From Rhodothermales bacterium (GTDB taxonomy: Bacteria > Bacteroidota > Rhodothermia > Rhodothermales > VXPQ01): a stretch of 58,827 nt of DNA. Position 1 is the first letter of the stretch. The number at the start of each line of letters is the position of its first letter. A program made the translations under genes and the position numbers. Below are positions 31,288-40,517 of this stretch, piece after piece. The notes beneath the pieces are model-generated. The model ran no database searches and was not told where the DNA came from. It was given only the letters and a program-made list of their open reading frames with translations. The stretch covers positions 1 through 58,827 of the forward strand of contig JAJDWX010000017.1 in NCBI GenBank assembly GCA_022825385.1, in the 5' to 3' direction.

Positions 31288-32823
31288 ATGATGGACTATC
31301 ATGCACCCCGAGTCCGGGTTCGTTTTGCGCCCAGTCCCACCGGAGCCTTGCACCTGGGCGGACTTCGAACGGCGCTCTTCAATTACTTCTTCGCCCGCAA
31401 GCACGAGGGCGTTTTCGTGCTTCGCATCGAGGATACCGATCAGGCGCGTTTTACGCCGGAAGCCGAAGAAAATATCCTGTCCGGCCTTTTGTGGGCCGGC
31501 GTCGAGCCGGACGAAGGGCCGGAGCAAGGCGGGCGCTACAAGCCCTATCGCCAGTCCGAACGGCTGCTGCTCTACGCCGTGTACGCACAGCGGCTGGTCG
31601 ACGAGGGACATGCGTACTATGCATTCGATACGCCCGAAGAAATAGCGGCCATGCGGAAGCGGTTCGCCACAAAGGAGAACCCTTCGCCCAAATACGACGC
31701 GTCCACGCGCGGGGAGATGGCCAACTCGCTGGCTCTTCCCCCGGCAGAGGTTTGCCGCCGTCTCGACCGGGGAGACGAGCATGTGATCCGGATGAAGGTG
31801 GAACCCGGGGAGCGCATCGCTTTCGAGGACCGCATTCGGGGGCCGATTTCCTTTGCGTCCGAGGACATAGACGACCAGGTTCTGATCAAGTCCGACGGGA
31901 TGCCCACCTACCATCTGGCCCATGTCGTGGACGACCGCACCATGTGGATCACGCATGTTATTCGCGGGGAGGAATGGCTTTCCTCGACGCCCAAGCACCT
32001 GCTCCTGTATCGCTACCTTGGTTGGGAGGCGCCGGAAATGGCGCATATGCCGCTCATTATGAATCCGGGCGGCAAGGGCAAACTTTCCAAGCGCCATGCC
32101 CAGGCAAACGGGTTGCCCGTAACGGTCGAGCAATGTCGCGACGCCGGGTACGAACCCGAGGCTGTCGTCAATTTTCTGGCGCGTCTCGGGTGGAATCCCG
32201 GCGACGACCAGGCGTTGTTGTCGCTTGACGACATGGCGGAGCGATTTTCGCTCGACCGGGTTGGCGGCGGCGGCGTGCAATTCGACGTGGACAAGCTGGG
32301 CTGGTTCAATCAGCAGTTCCTGCGCACGCTTTCCGTCGGCGGATTGCTGGGCCGGGCCGCCAAGTGGGGCGGTACGGATTTTTACACGAGAAAGGAACAT
32401 TGGGAACGGATCGTTGCGCTTATGCAGTCTCGCGTTGCGTTCGCCAGAGACCTTCCCGAAACGTGCATGTATCTTTTCCCGGACCCGGAGTTCGACCCGG
32501 ATACGTACGACGAACGGTCTGTCGAAAAGAGGTGGGCGCCGGATTCCGCGGACCTCCTGAGCGCGTATGCGGATCGCCTCGGGGAATTGCAGGATTTCGG
32601 CGCGGAGCAGACGGAAACGACGTTGCGCGCGCTGGCCGAGGACCGGGGCGTCGGCGCGGCCCGGATCATTCATCCGGTTCGACTTGCCCTGAGCGGCGTT
32701 TCCGGCGGACCGAGCCTGTTCGCCATGATGGGCGTGCTGGGCCAGGAAGCCTGCGCGCGCCGCATCCGCAAGGCGGTGGGCGCCCTGGGATTAAGGCTAC
32801 TTACTCCTGACTTTCCTGAATAA
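31288..32823 (+). CDS. gltX: Glutamyl-tRNA synthetase
   Basis: 511 residues, class I synthetase charging tRNA-Glu. The nucleotide-binding HIGH-type motif reads FAPSPTGALHLGG near residue 13, and the KMSKS-type loop reads GKLSKRHAQ near residue 264. The anticodon-binding domain fills the C-terminal third. The start is set at the MMDYHAPRVRVRF Met pair (31288/31291); the frame stays open upstream without family similarity. GlnRS is encoded separately at 36627-39014. The last 27 bp overlap the end of the convergent DUF2335 gene. Confidence 0.95.
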   Translation: MMDYHAPRVRVRFAPSPTGALHLGGLRTALFNYFFARKHEGVFVLRIEDTDQARFTPEAEENILSGLLWAGVEPDEGPEQGGRYKPYRQSERLLLYAVYAQRLVDEGHAYYAFDTPEEIAAMRKRFATKENPSPKYDASTRGEMANSLALPPAEVCRRLDRGDEHVIRMKVEPGERIAFEDRIRGPISFASEDIDDQVLIKSDGMPTYHLAHVVDDRTMWITHVIRGEEWLSSTPKHLLLYRYLGWEAPEMAHMPLIMNPGGKGKLSKRHAQANGLPVTVEQCRDAGYEPEAVVNFLARLGWNPGDDQALLSLDDMAERFSLDRVGGGGVQFDVDKLGWFNQQFLRTLSVGGLLGRAAKWGGTDFYTRKEHWERIVALMQSRVAFARDLPETCMYLFPDPEFDPDTYDERSVEKRWAPDSADLLSAYADRLGELQDFGAEQTETTLRALAEDRGVGAARIIHPVRLALSGVSGGPSLFAMMGVLGQEACARRIRKAVGALGLRLLTPDFPE

Positions 32824-33243
32824 TTCGCGCGCCAATAGCGTTAGGATTCCAGTCCCGCTAAGCGGTAAGGCCAGCCAGGCAGGTTCATAGATTACGCATA
32901 GGCCGGCAACCAAAAGCATGCCTCCAGAAACCATTACAGAGGCGTTGATTCTTCGCTTGGCAAGGCCAATATTCCCTTCCATGGAAGCACCCTGCAGGTC
33001 AAGCGCCTTTTCGGCCATGCCAATAATGCGATCTGCTGCTCCGGGGCACGCCTCGTCATATTGAGACAATTCGTCTGCTGGCGGAAGCGGTCCACTGTAA
33101 TGCACCATGCGTTGAAACGCAACGAAGCGCTCAACTACATCGGGAGGCGCATCTGGTTTTAGCCACTGTTGCAGGTCAGGATTGGCAACCGAGCTGCTGG
33201 TCGCATCAGGGTTCTCTTTCCTGGTATTGTCTGGATTGTCCAT
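32797..33243 (-). CDS. DUF2335-like membrane protein
   Basis: 148 residues from ATG 33243 (MDNPDNTRKENP). A polar N-terminus leads to FQRMVHYSGPLPPADELSQYDEACPGAADRIIGMAEK, the conserved core of predicted membrane proteins known as DUF2335. A helix and two hydrophobic segments follow (about 100-140), ending with a basic tail. Function unknown; relatives occur in accessory DNA and prophages. Base composition is less GC-rich than in the neighbouring gltX. An upstream in-frame ATG at 33306 would overlap the preceding ORF further. Its 3' end overlaps gltX by 27 bp. Confidence 0.72.
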   Translation of the reverse strand: MDNPDNTRKENPDATSSSVANPDLQQWLKPDAPPDVVERFVAFQRMVHYSGPLPPADELSQYDEACPGAADRIIGMAEKALDLQGASMEGNIGLAKRRINASVMVSGGMLLVAGLCVIYEPAWLALPLSGTGILTLLARELFRKVRSK

Positions 33244-33499
33244 TTCTGCTTTGTATGTACATCGCCCCGGATAGGTAATTTCCGACACGTCGCCATGCCT
33301 CGCCAAGTATATCGTTGGCCTCCCTTAAGTCGGCAACATCTTGAACAGGGGGGCAGTTAATATCAATGACAGTCTCCCGGAAACCGGGATTCCAGGTCAG
33401 ATGCGTTTCTGCCTCGCCTGTGTGTTTTGTCGTCATTACTTTCATAACGAGAGGCTGGTATGGACTGAGGTCGGCGATAGTGTTTAGGCGCGTTGGCAT
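33206..33499 (-). CDS. Small uncharacterised protein upstream of the DUF2335 gene
   Basis: 97 residues from ATG 33499 (MPTRLNTIADLSPYQ). I do not recognise a family. It is soluble-looking, with an ITV-type beta start (PLVMKVMTTKHTGEAETHLTW), a PGFRETVIDINCPP segment and a helical C-terminus. It overlaps the DUF2335 start by 38 bp on the same strand, so the two form a small operon. Codon use is more AT-rich than the surroundings, pointing to acquisition as a unit. ATG 33541 is a possible longer start. Confidence 0.5.
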   Translation of the reverse strand: MPTRLNTIADLSPYQPLVMKVMTTKHTGEAETHLTWNPGFRETVIDINCPPVQDVADLREANDILGEAWRRVGNYLSGAMYIQSRNGQSRQYQEREP

Positions 33500-33625
33500 A
33501 TGTCTGACATAAAATACGCGCTCTCCCTGAAAAAGTTGCATCAGAAACCTGGTTTTTTATCTTCTATCTTGCCTGGAAGAGCAGTGCGGCCGTTGTCGCG
33601 CTTTTGCCGTCTTTCCGCTGTCCGC

Positions 33626-34744
33626 ATGGCGCATATCCGACTCGAAAACATCCGCAAGGTATACGACAGGCAGGTCGAGGCTGTCCGGGATATCGCCTTT
33701 GAGGTCGAGCGGGGGGAATTCGTCGTGCTCGTGGGGCCGTCGGGATGCGGCAAAAGCACGGTACTGCGCATCATTGCGGGCCTCGAGTCGATTACGGAGG
33801 GGGCCCTGTACATAGACGGGCGGGCGATGGAGCGCGTGCCCCCGAGAGACCGGGACGTGGCGATGGTTTTTCAGAATCAGGTCCTGTATCCGCACATGTC
33901 CGTGTTCGACAACATGGCCTTCGGACTCAAATTGCGCGGATACGGCAAGGAAGCCATGCAGCGACGGGTACGGGAAGCCGCGGAGCTTCTTGGCGTCGAA
34001 GCCATCCTGGACCGGAAACCGGAGCAATTGTCTGGCGGCCAGCGTCAGCGCGTCGCCGTGGGCAGGGCCATTGTTCGCAAGCCGCGCATCTTCCTTTTCG
34101 ACGAACCGCTCGCCAGCCTCGACGCCGGACTTCGGGGAAAAATGCGGGCAGAACTGTCGAAACTGCACGCCCGGCTGGGAACGACCATGATCTACGTTAC
34201 GCACGATCAGATCGAAGCCATGACCATGGGGGACCGGATTGTCGTGCTCGACAAGGGGCGCATCCAGCAAATCGATACGCCGGGTGCGCTCTATCGGCGG
34301 CCCGCCAACCGGTTCGTAGCCGGATTCATAGGCAATCCGCCCATGAATTTTATAGAAGGGCGCCTTGTCGGGGGTACCGGGGGAGGGCCTGCGTTCGAAG
34401 CGAAAGGCGGAACGCTGCGCATTCCCCTCGCGGAATCCCGCCATGCCCCAGCGGCTTCCCGGATCGGGCAGGCCGTAACGCTGGGCATTCGTCCCGAAGA
34501 TATTCGCCCGCCGACGGATACGCCCCCGGAATCTCCCGTATGCGAGGCCGACTTTCTGCTGGATGCGGTGGAATATATGGGGCGCGAAGCCTTGTTGCGC
34601 GTCCGCACCGGGGCGCAGGACGTTCGCGTCCGCATTGCCGCGCAGGCGCTGCCCCCCGCGAACCATACGGTGCGGCTGGCGCTGGACCTGAACGCATTGT
34701 ATTTCTTCGACCGCCGCACGGGAGCGCGCCTGCATCCCGGGTAG
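33626..34744 (+). CDS. ABC transporter ATP-binding protein, MalK/UgpC type
   Basis: 372 residues. Walker A GPSGCGKST, Q-loop MVFQNQVLYPHMSV, signature LSGGQRQRVAVGRAI, Walker B IFLFDEPLAS and H-loop YVTHDQIEA are all intact. The C-terminal third is a TOBE-type regulatory domain, with RLVGG ... LGIRPEDIRPP as in carbohydrate importers. It would energise uptake of a sugar or glycerol-phosphate-like solute. No permease or binding-protein genes are adjacent, so it may serve several transporters, as MsmK does. The start is at the conserved MAHIRLENI; upstream in-frame codons are not family-like. Confidence 0.92.
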   Translation: MAHIRLENIRKVYDRQVEAVRDIAFEVERGEFVVLVGPSGCGKSTVLRIIAGLESITEGALYIDGRAMERVPPRDRDVAMVFQNQVLYPHMSVFDNMAFGLKLRGYGKEAMQRRVREAAELLGVEAILDRKPEQLSGGQRQRVAVGRAIVRKPRIFLFDEPLASLDAGLRGKMRAELSKLHARLGTTMIYVTHDQIEAMTMGDRIVVLDKGRIQQIDTPGALYRRPANRFVAGFIGNPPMNFIEGRLVGGTGGGPAFEAKGGTLRIPLAESRHAPAASRIGQAVTLGIRPEDIRPPTDTPPESPVCEADFLLDAVEYMGREALLRVRTGAQDVRVRIAAQALPPANHTVRLALDLNALYFFDRRTGARLHPG

Positions 34745-34748
34745 GGCG

Positions 34749-34770
34749 TCCGCAGCCTCTTCGCTGCGGA
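34749..34770 (+). terminator. Stem-loop after the ABC ATPase gene
   Basis: TCCGCAGC (34749-34756), loop CTCTTC, GCTGCGGA (34763-34770): a perfect 8-bp GC-rich stem 5 bp after the stop codon. There is no T-run, so intrinsic termination is uncertain; it could stabilise the 3' end. Confidence 0.4.
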
Positions 34771-34944
34771 GCAGAAACGGCGGGGCGGACAAAGCGCGCA
34801 TCCGGCTTGCGGCCAGTTTGGCGTCCCGCGCCCGTCCGGTTCGTTTTTTCCTGCAATTGATCGCCGCAGGCCGTATATTCCTGATCGCTTGCGGTTTTCA
34901 TCGCCCTATCCATAACCATTCCATAAACCATCCCTCGTAAAACC

Positions 34945-35481
34945 ATGTTCAAGAAACGCTCCGGTCTTTTAGCCCTTGCCCTGCTTGCCGCCGCCTGGTT
35001 GCCCATGACTTCCCAGGCCCAGTCGAGCCAGGACGAGATCGCCTCCGAAGTGGACGCCGTGCTGAACAACGTGGTGGCCCTTGCCGAAGTATTTCCCGCC
35101 GATCAATACGATTGGGCGCCCACCGAAGTCGTGTTTTCGTTCCGGCGACACCTTGTGCATGTTGCGCAAGCGTCGTATGGGTTTGCAGGGTTCGTGGGAA
35201 TCGAAACGCCCGAGGACGTCGATGTGCAGGGGGCGCTGGACAATCTGACGGAAAAAGAAGACGTGGTTGCGTTCCTGAAGGGCGCGCAGGCGTTTGCGGT
35301 TTCCAGCATTCGCGGGCTTTCGGACGAACAGATGGAATCCATGGTGGATTTGTACTTTACCGACGAGGCGCGAACCGCCCGCGCGGCCCTGCTCATCTAT
35401 CTGCGGCATAATTCCGAACACCTGGGCCAATTGATTTCCTATGCGCGCATGCAGGATATCGTGCCCCCCTGGAGCGAGTAA
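34945..35481 (+). CDS. Secreted DinB-like protein
   Basis: 178 residues. A signal peptide ends near residue 26 (WLPMTSQAQ). The mature part is a four-helix DinB/YfiT-like domain with metal-ligand histidines in FRRHLVHVAQ and in the HNSEHLGQLISYARM end motif typical of the family. Most DinB-type enzymes are cytoplasmic thiol transferases or hydrolases; an exported version is common in this group, and its substrate is unknown. It is followed after 27 bp by the glycosylasparaginase gene. Confidence 0.83.
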   Translation: MFKKRSGLLALALLAAAWLPMTSQAQSSQDEIASEVDAVLNNVVALAEVFPADQYDWAPTEVVFSFRRHLVHVAQASYGFAGFVGIETPEDVDVQGALDNLTEKEDVVAFLKGAQAFAVSSIRGLSDEQMESMVDLYFTDEARTARAALLIYLRHNSEHLGQLISYARMQDIVPPWSE

Positions 35482-35508
35482 GGCATAGCGCATAGCGCGA
35501 AATTCAAT

Positions 35509-36531
35509 ATGCCGGAAATATCGAGAAGAACGTTTTTGCATTTGTCCGGCGCGGTCGCCGCCGCTTCGACGGCGGGCTTGCCTCACCCGCTGCGCGCTCG
35601 GCCGCGCCGGACCCCGCCGGTCGTCGTGGCTTCCGGCAATGGCCTTCGCGGGGTCGAAAAGGCCTACCGGATGATGACCGAGGAGGGCGCAGACCCGCTG
35701 GACGCCGCCATCGCCGGCGTCAACATTCAGGAACTGGACCCTGCGGACCAGAGCGTGGGCCTTGGCGGCTTGCCGGACGAGCGGGGCGTCGTTACGCTGG
35801 ACGCTTCGCTCATGCATGGCCCTACCCGCCGCGCCGGGGCGGTCGCCGCGCTGGAGGATATCGCAACGCCTTCCCTCGTAGCCAAGGCGGTCATGGACTA
35901 CACCGACCATGTGATTCTGGTGGGGAAAGGAGCGCGAGATTTCGCCATTCGCATGGGATTCAAGCCGCAAAACCTCCTTACGGAGCAGAGCAGGAGGGAT
36001 TGGCTGGCCTGGAAAACCAGCCTGAACGCCCGCGACAATTGGCTGGAATGGCCGGACGCAGCGGCCAAACATACGGACGGCACCATTCACATGAGCGCCG
36101 TGACCGCCGCCGGAGACGTATCCTCGGTGACCACCACCAGCGGACTGGCGTGGAAAATTCCCGGGCGCATAGGGGACAGTCCCATCGTCGGCGCGGGGCA
36201 ATACTGCGACAACGCCACAGGCGCCGCCGGCGCGACCGGGCGCGGCGAAGCGGCTATTCAGTCCTGCGGATCGTTTTTGGCCGTAGAATTTATGCGCCAG
36301 GGCTATGATCCCGAAGACGCCTGTCTCGAAACGCTGCGCCGCGTCGTGGCCATGACGGAGGATCGCCTCCTTGACGAACAGGGCCGTCCGCAGTTCGGCC
36401 TCAGTTTTTACGCTGTCCACAAGGACGGACGATACGGAGCCGCCACGATGTACGAAGGGCCGCAGTTCGCCGTCGCCTCGGCGGAAGGCGCCCGCCTCGA
36501 ACCCATGGCATTTCTGTATCCCAATGACTGA
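35509..36531 (+). CDS. N4-(beta-N-acetylglucosaminyl)-L-asparaginase (Ntn hydrolase)
   Basis: 340 residues. The N-terminal SRRTFLHLSGAVAAAS is a twin-arginine signal. The mature enzyme resembles glycosylasparaginase: NGLRGVEKAYRMM ... ADPLDAAIAGV, GLGGLPDERGVVTLDASLMHG, and the autocleavage site around HTDGTIHMSAV where the Thr of GTIHMS becomes the N-terminal nucleophile. Product segments TTTSGLAWKIPGRIGDSPIVGAGQYCDN and GEAAIQSCGSF match the family. It splits GlcNAc-Asn from glycopeptides in the periplasm, consistent with glycoconjugate scavenging. Confidence 0.9.
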   Translation: MPEISRRTFLHLSGAVAAASTAGLPHPLRARPRRTPPVVVASGNGLRGVEKAYRMMTEEGADPLDAAIAGVNIQELDPADQSVGLGGLPDERGVVTLDASLMHGPTRRAGAVAALEDIATPSLVAKAVMDYTDHVILVGKGARDFAIRMGFKPQNLLTEQSRRDWLAWKTSLNARDNWLEWPDAAAKHTDGTIHMSAVTAAGDVSSVTTTSGLAWKIPGRIGDSPIVGAGQYCDNATGAAGATGRGEAAIQSCGSFLAVEFMRQGYDPEDACLETLRRVVAMTEDRLLDEQGRPQFGLSFYAVHKDGRYGAATMYEGPQFAVASAEGARLEPMAFLYPND

Positions 36532-36626
36532 GTTGCCTGTTTTTGGCCGTCTGTGGATTCAACGGGCTCTAAAGGTATCCATAAGGCTGGGGCCGCGCCC
36601 ATGCATGAGTGCGAGGCCCTGAGCGC

Positions 36627-39014
36627 TCATACTGCGAGTTGCTCCTCCAGCATTTTCCGAACCAGTTCCGGCTTGGCCGCGCCGCCGGTGCGCTGCATTA
36701 CCTGCCCCATAAAGAATCCGACAAGGCCTTTTTTGCCCGACCGGCAGGCAGCCGCCTTGTCGGGAAAGGCCGCCAGCGCTTCGTCGATGGCGGCGCGCAG
36801 CGCTTCCGGGTCCGTCATCTGTTTCCATCCCTTTTCGTGCACGATGGCTTCGGCGCTTTTGCCGGTAGCCAGCATCTCGGCCAGCACGTCCTTGCCCGTG
36901 CGGGCGGAAATAATGTCCTCGTCCACTAATTTCACGAGTGCGGACAACGCCTTGGGAGACAACGGTAAATCGCCCTTTTCCCGTGCTATTTTGTCCCACG
37001 GCAATTCGTTGAGTATCCAGTTGGCCAGCGCATTCGCGCGCGCGGCGTCGTCCGGCGCTGGCGCATAGTCGGCCAGCGCTTCATGGAAATAGTCGTGGGC
37101 CTCCGGTTTCTGCGCCAGCCCGATCGCCATGTCGCTGGACACGCCAGATTCGACGTTGACCGAAAAATGCGCGCGTTCCCGTCCCGAAAGATTTTCGATC
37201 CGCTCGGCAAGCGTGGGCGAGGCGGAAGAAGAAGATTTATTCCCGGGTACTTTCCGAATTGCCTCGGCTCCGTCGGTTGTTTCCCGGCCTGCGCCTTTCG
37301 CCCTGCCTTCTATTTTCGCCCAGGTGTCCCGCAGCGGCGCGATCCGGTTGAAAACCATGCGTTCGGGCGTCGAATCTTCCGGGTCTCTCCAGAAATACCC
37401 TTCCCGCTCGAACTGATAGCGCTGCGCAGCGGGGTCGCCCGCCACGCTTGGCTCGACGAGGGCGTTCTGCAGCGCGATCAGCGAATCCGGGTTCAGCGCG
37501 TCCGCCCAATCTTCTTCGCCCCGTTCCGGGTCCGCTGCGCGAAAAAGCCGGTCGTACAGCCGCGCCTCGACAGGAATCGCCCGCCTCGCCGACACCCAGT
37601 GGATGACGCCGCGTACCTTGCGCCCGGCGGGCGCCTTGCCGCCGCGCGTTTCCGGATCGTACGCGCAGCGCAATTCGACCGCCTCGCCCGCCGCGTTGCG
37701 CACCACCTCTTCGCACCGGATTACGCAGGCGTGCCGCAGCCGAACTTCCCGTCCCGGCGCCAGCCGGTAGTAGTTCTTTGGCGGGTCCTCCCGAAAATCG
37801 TTCCGGTCGATGTAGAGTTCCCGTCCGAAAGGAACCTTCCGCGACCCTTCGCGCGGCACGTCGTGCGGCCAGAAAGGCGCATCCAGTTCTTCCTCTCGGT
37901 CGGGGGGATAGTTCACGAGCGTCACTTTCAGGGGCCGCAGTACGCACAGGACGCGCGGCGCCTTGAAATTCAGGTCGTTCCGAATGGCGTAATCCAGCAG
38001 GTCCGGCCCAATGCGGTTATCCGCTTTGGCCACCCCGATTTCCGCGCAAAAGGCGCGTATCGCTTCTGGCGGAACGCCCCGCCGACGCAGCCCGGCGAGC
38101 GTCGGCATCCGGGGGTCGTTCCAGCCCGTAACATGCTTCTCCTCGACCAGCCGCCGCAGTTTGCGCTTGCTCATCACCGTATAATCGAGGTTGAGGCGCG
38201 CAAATTCGTACTGACGGGGGCGCGGCGCCTCCGCGCACCGATCCACGAGCCAGTCGTACAGCTCCCGATTGTTGTCGAATTCAAGCGTGCACAAGGAGTG
38301 CGTTACCCCTTCCAGCGCATCCGAAAGGGGGTGCGCAAAGTCGTACATTGGATAAATGCGCCACGCATCCCCGGAACGATAATGGCGCGCGTGGCGAATC
38401 CGGTAGAGGAGGGGGTCGCGCATCTTCATATTGGGCGACGCCATATCGCCCCGGGCGCGCAGGACATGCTCCCCGTCCGCGTATTCGCCGCGTTTCATGC
38501 GGCGGAAAAGGTCCAGGTTTTCTTCCGGGGACCGGTTTCGGAAGGGGCTTTCTTGTCCCGGCTCCGTGACCGTCCCCCGCGTCGCCCGAATCGCGGCCTC
38601 GTCCTGACTGTCCACATAGGCATGGCCCGCCTGGATCAGGCGCTCCGCAAGGGCATACAGCTTGTCGAAATAATCCGAAGCGTAGTATTCCCTGTCGCCC
38701 CAGTCGAAACCCAGCCAGCGGACGTCCTCCTTGATGGATTCGACGTATTCGACGTCTTCCGTTTCGGGATTGGTGTCGTCGAACCGGAGGTTGCACGCGC
38801 CCCCGAAATCTTCCGCGAGTCCGAAATTCAGACAGATGGCTTTGGCGTGCCCGATATGCAGGTACCCGTTCGGCTCGGGAGGGAACCGCGTCGCGACCCG
38901 CCCGCCGCAGGTATCGTTGCGCAGGTCGTTTTCAATAATTTCCCGAATGAAATGCGAACCCGATTCGGACGCTTCGGCGGCGGACGGGGGGCTGGGCGAT
39001 TCGGTTTTCGTCAT
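36627..39014 (-). CDS. glnS: Glutaminyl-tRNA synthetase with C-terminal YqeY/GatB-like domain
   Basis: 795 residues, well above the roughly 550 of E. coli GlnRS. The class I core has PPEPNGYLHIGHAK (about 45-58) and the MSK loop VMSKRKLRRLV (about 280). The two-barrel anticodon-binding domain runs to about residue 580. After a Ser-rich linker, residues about 615-795 carry ENLSGRERAHFSVNVESGVSSDMA ... LPLSPKALSALVKLVDEDIISARTGKDVLAEML ... KKGLVGFFMGQVMQRTGG. This is the GatB/YqeY tRNA-binding module. A comparable appended domain is known from Deinococcus GlnRS. It is divergent from the glycosyltransferase gene. Confidence 0.95.
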   Translation of the reverse strand: MTKTESPSPPSAAEASESGSHFIREIIENDLRNDTCGGRVATRFPPEPNGYLHIGHAKAICLNFGLAEDFGGACNLRFDDTNPETEDVEYVESIKEDVRWLGFDWGDREYYASDYFDKLYALAERLIQAGHAYVDSQDEAAIRATRGTVTEPGQESPFRNRSPEENLDLFRRMKRGEYADGEHVLRARGDMASPNMKMRDPLLYRIRHARHYRSGDAWRIYPMYDFAHPLSDALEGVTHSLCTLEFDNNRELYDWLVDRCAEAPRPRQYEFARLNLDYTVMSKRKLRRLVEEKHVTGWNDPRMPTLAGLRRRGVPPEAIRAFCAEIGVAKADNRIGPDLLDYAIRNDLNFKAPRVLCVLRPLKVTLVNYPPDREEELDAPFWPHDVPREGSRKVPFGRELYIDRNDFREDPPKNYYRLAPGREVRLRHACVIRCEEVVRNAAGEAVELRCAYDPETRGGKAPAGRKVRGVIHWVSARRAIPVEARLYDRLFRAADPERGEEDWADALNPDSLIALQNALVEPSVAGDPAAQRYQFEREGYFWRDPEDSTPERMVFNRIAPLRDTWAKIEGRAKGAGRETTDGAEAIRKVPGNKSSSSASPTLAERIENLSGRERAHFSVNVESGVSSDMAIGLAQKPEAHDYFHEALADYAPAPDDAARANALANWILNELPWDKIAREKGDLPLSPKALSALVKLVDEDIISARTGKDVLAEMLATGKSAEAIVHEKGWKQMTDPEALRAAIDEALAAFPDKAAACRSGKKGLVGFFMGQVMQRTGGAAKPELVRKMLEEQLAV

Positions 39015-39142
39015 AATGCACAGGGCCCGCCGCCGGTATCGTTACGGCGCAAAGCGGACTTGATCGGCGTATCCTTACTTAACGCCTCCGAACCCGAAAA
39101 GTCCCTGAGGCGTTCACAGGACCCGCAGGCGCAACGCATGGC

Positions 39143-40498
39143 ATGAACCGATCTGCTGTCCCGACATTTTCTTCCGAACCTTCCCTGGCCCCACGGCCAG
39201 CGCGGCGGGCGCTTGTCTTTGCGTATTATTTTCCGCCCATGGGCCTGAGCGGGGTCCAGCGGACCGCCAAATTCCTTAAATACCTGCCCCGATACGGCTG
39301 GGAATCGACGGTCGTTACCTGCCGCCCGCATGGCTATTTCGCCTACGACGACAGCCTGCTTCGGGAGGTCGAGGAGGCGGGCGTGGCGATTCGCCGCGCC
39401 GCTTCCTGGGACCCCACCCGCCTTTTCGGGCCGCGCGCCACCGTGCGCATGCCCCGCGAATCCGTGCGGCAGGGCTTGTCCGCGCTTAGCCAATGGATTT
39501 TCGTGCCCGACAACAAGATCGGGTGGATTCGTCCCGCCCTCCGGCAGGCGCTCGCCGCGCTGCGGGAAACTCCGTGCGACCTGATTTATTCTTCTGCTCC
39601 GCCGTACGCGTCGCACCTGGCCGCCGCCCGCCTGGCCCGAAAAACGGGCTTGCCGCTGGTCCTTGATTTTCGGGACGACTGGGTTGGGAATCCGCGCCAT
39701 ATCTACCCGACCCCGTGGCACCGGGCGCTATCGACCCGGCTGGAAGGCCGCGCCCTGCGCGCGGCGGACCGGATCGTCGTCATCGACGATGCGAAGCGGG
39801 ACGGCCTTGCGGAGCGGCATCCGGATATTCCCGCCGCCCAGGACATACGCATCGTGCCGCACGGCTACGATCCCGAGGATTTCGCGGGCGCGCCGCGCAT
39901 TCCGGGCCTCGATGCGGATCCGAACAGATTTACCCTCCTGTACAGCGGCGTATTCTACCATGCGCAATCGCCGGAGCCGTTCCTGCGGGGCCTGGCGGCG
40001 CTGGCGGAAAGCAAACCGGCGCTGCGCAAACGGGTGCGCGCCGTTTTCGCAGGCTTGTTGCCCGCGTCGGCCCGGCGGCTCGTCGAGCGCCTGCGCATCG
40101 GCGACCTGGTGCATTATGCGGGCTACCTGCCGCACCGGGACGCGACGAAGGCGCTCCTTGCGGCGGACATGCTGTGGATGACCATCGGGCGCGCGCCGGG
40201 CTGCGACCGGATATCGACCGGCAAGATATACGAATATTTTGGCGCCCGGAAGCCGATACTGGGCCTTGTGCCGGAAGGCGTCGAGCGCGAGGCGCTTCGG
40301 GCGTACGGCGCGGTGCGGATCGTGGAGCCGGACGCGGCGCCGGAAGTCGTCGCCGCCGCCCTCGAACAATGCTACGAGGCGTGGCGCGCGGGGCGCTTGC
40401 CGCAGCCGGACCCGTCCTGCGCGGCCCCATTCGACCGCCGCCGCCTTGCCGGTGCGCTGACCGATATTTTTAACGATATTGTGTCCGAAAGAGGATGA
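39143..40498 (+). CDS. Glycosyltransferase, GT-B fold (family 4-like)
   Basis: 451 residues. The N-terminal Rossmann half starts with ALVFAYYFPPMGLSGVQRTAKFLKYLPRYGWESTVVT, a typical acceptor-binding start for GT4 enzymes. The C-terminal half has LLYSGVFYHAQSPEPFLRGLAAL and TGKIYEYFGARKPILGLVPEG, the nucleotide-sugar-binding region with the conserved Glu of GT4 enzymes. No membrane helix is seen. It probably adds sugars to an envelope polysaccharide or glycolipid. A membrane GT-C/methyltransferase fusion lies nearby downstream. Confidence 0.87.
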   Translation: MNRSAVPTFSSEPSLAPRPARRALVFAYYFPPMGLSGVQRTAKFLKYLPRYGWESTVVTCRPHGYFAYDDSLLREVEEAGVAIRRAASWDPTRLFGPRATVRMPRESVRQGLSALSQWIFVPDNKIGWIRPALRQALAALRETPCDLIYSSAPPYASHLAAARLARKTGLPLVLDFRDDWVGNPRHIYPTPWHRALSTRLEGRALRAADRIVVIDDAKRDGLAERHPDIPAAQDIRIVPHGYDPEDFAGAPRIPGLDADPNRFTLLYSGVFYHAQSPEPFLRGLAALAESKPALRKRVRAVFAGLLPASARRLVERLRIGDLVHYAGYLPHRDATKALLAADMLWMTIGRAPGCDRISTGKIYEYFGARKPILGLVPEGVEREALRAYGAVRIVEPDAAPEVVAAALEQCYEAWRAGRLPQPDPSCAAPFDRRRLAGALTDIFNDIVSERG

Positions 40499-40517
40499 GC
40501 GAATAGCCCGTAACGCC

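Noticed and set aside
37083-39146. A 687-codon plus-strand frame opposite glnS
   Set aside because: It is antisense to GlnRS with HIGH and KMSKS motifs; no independent evidence of coding.
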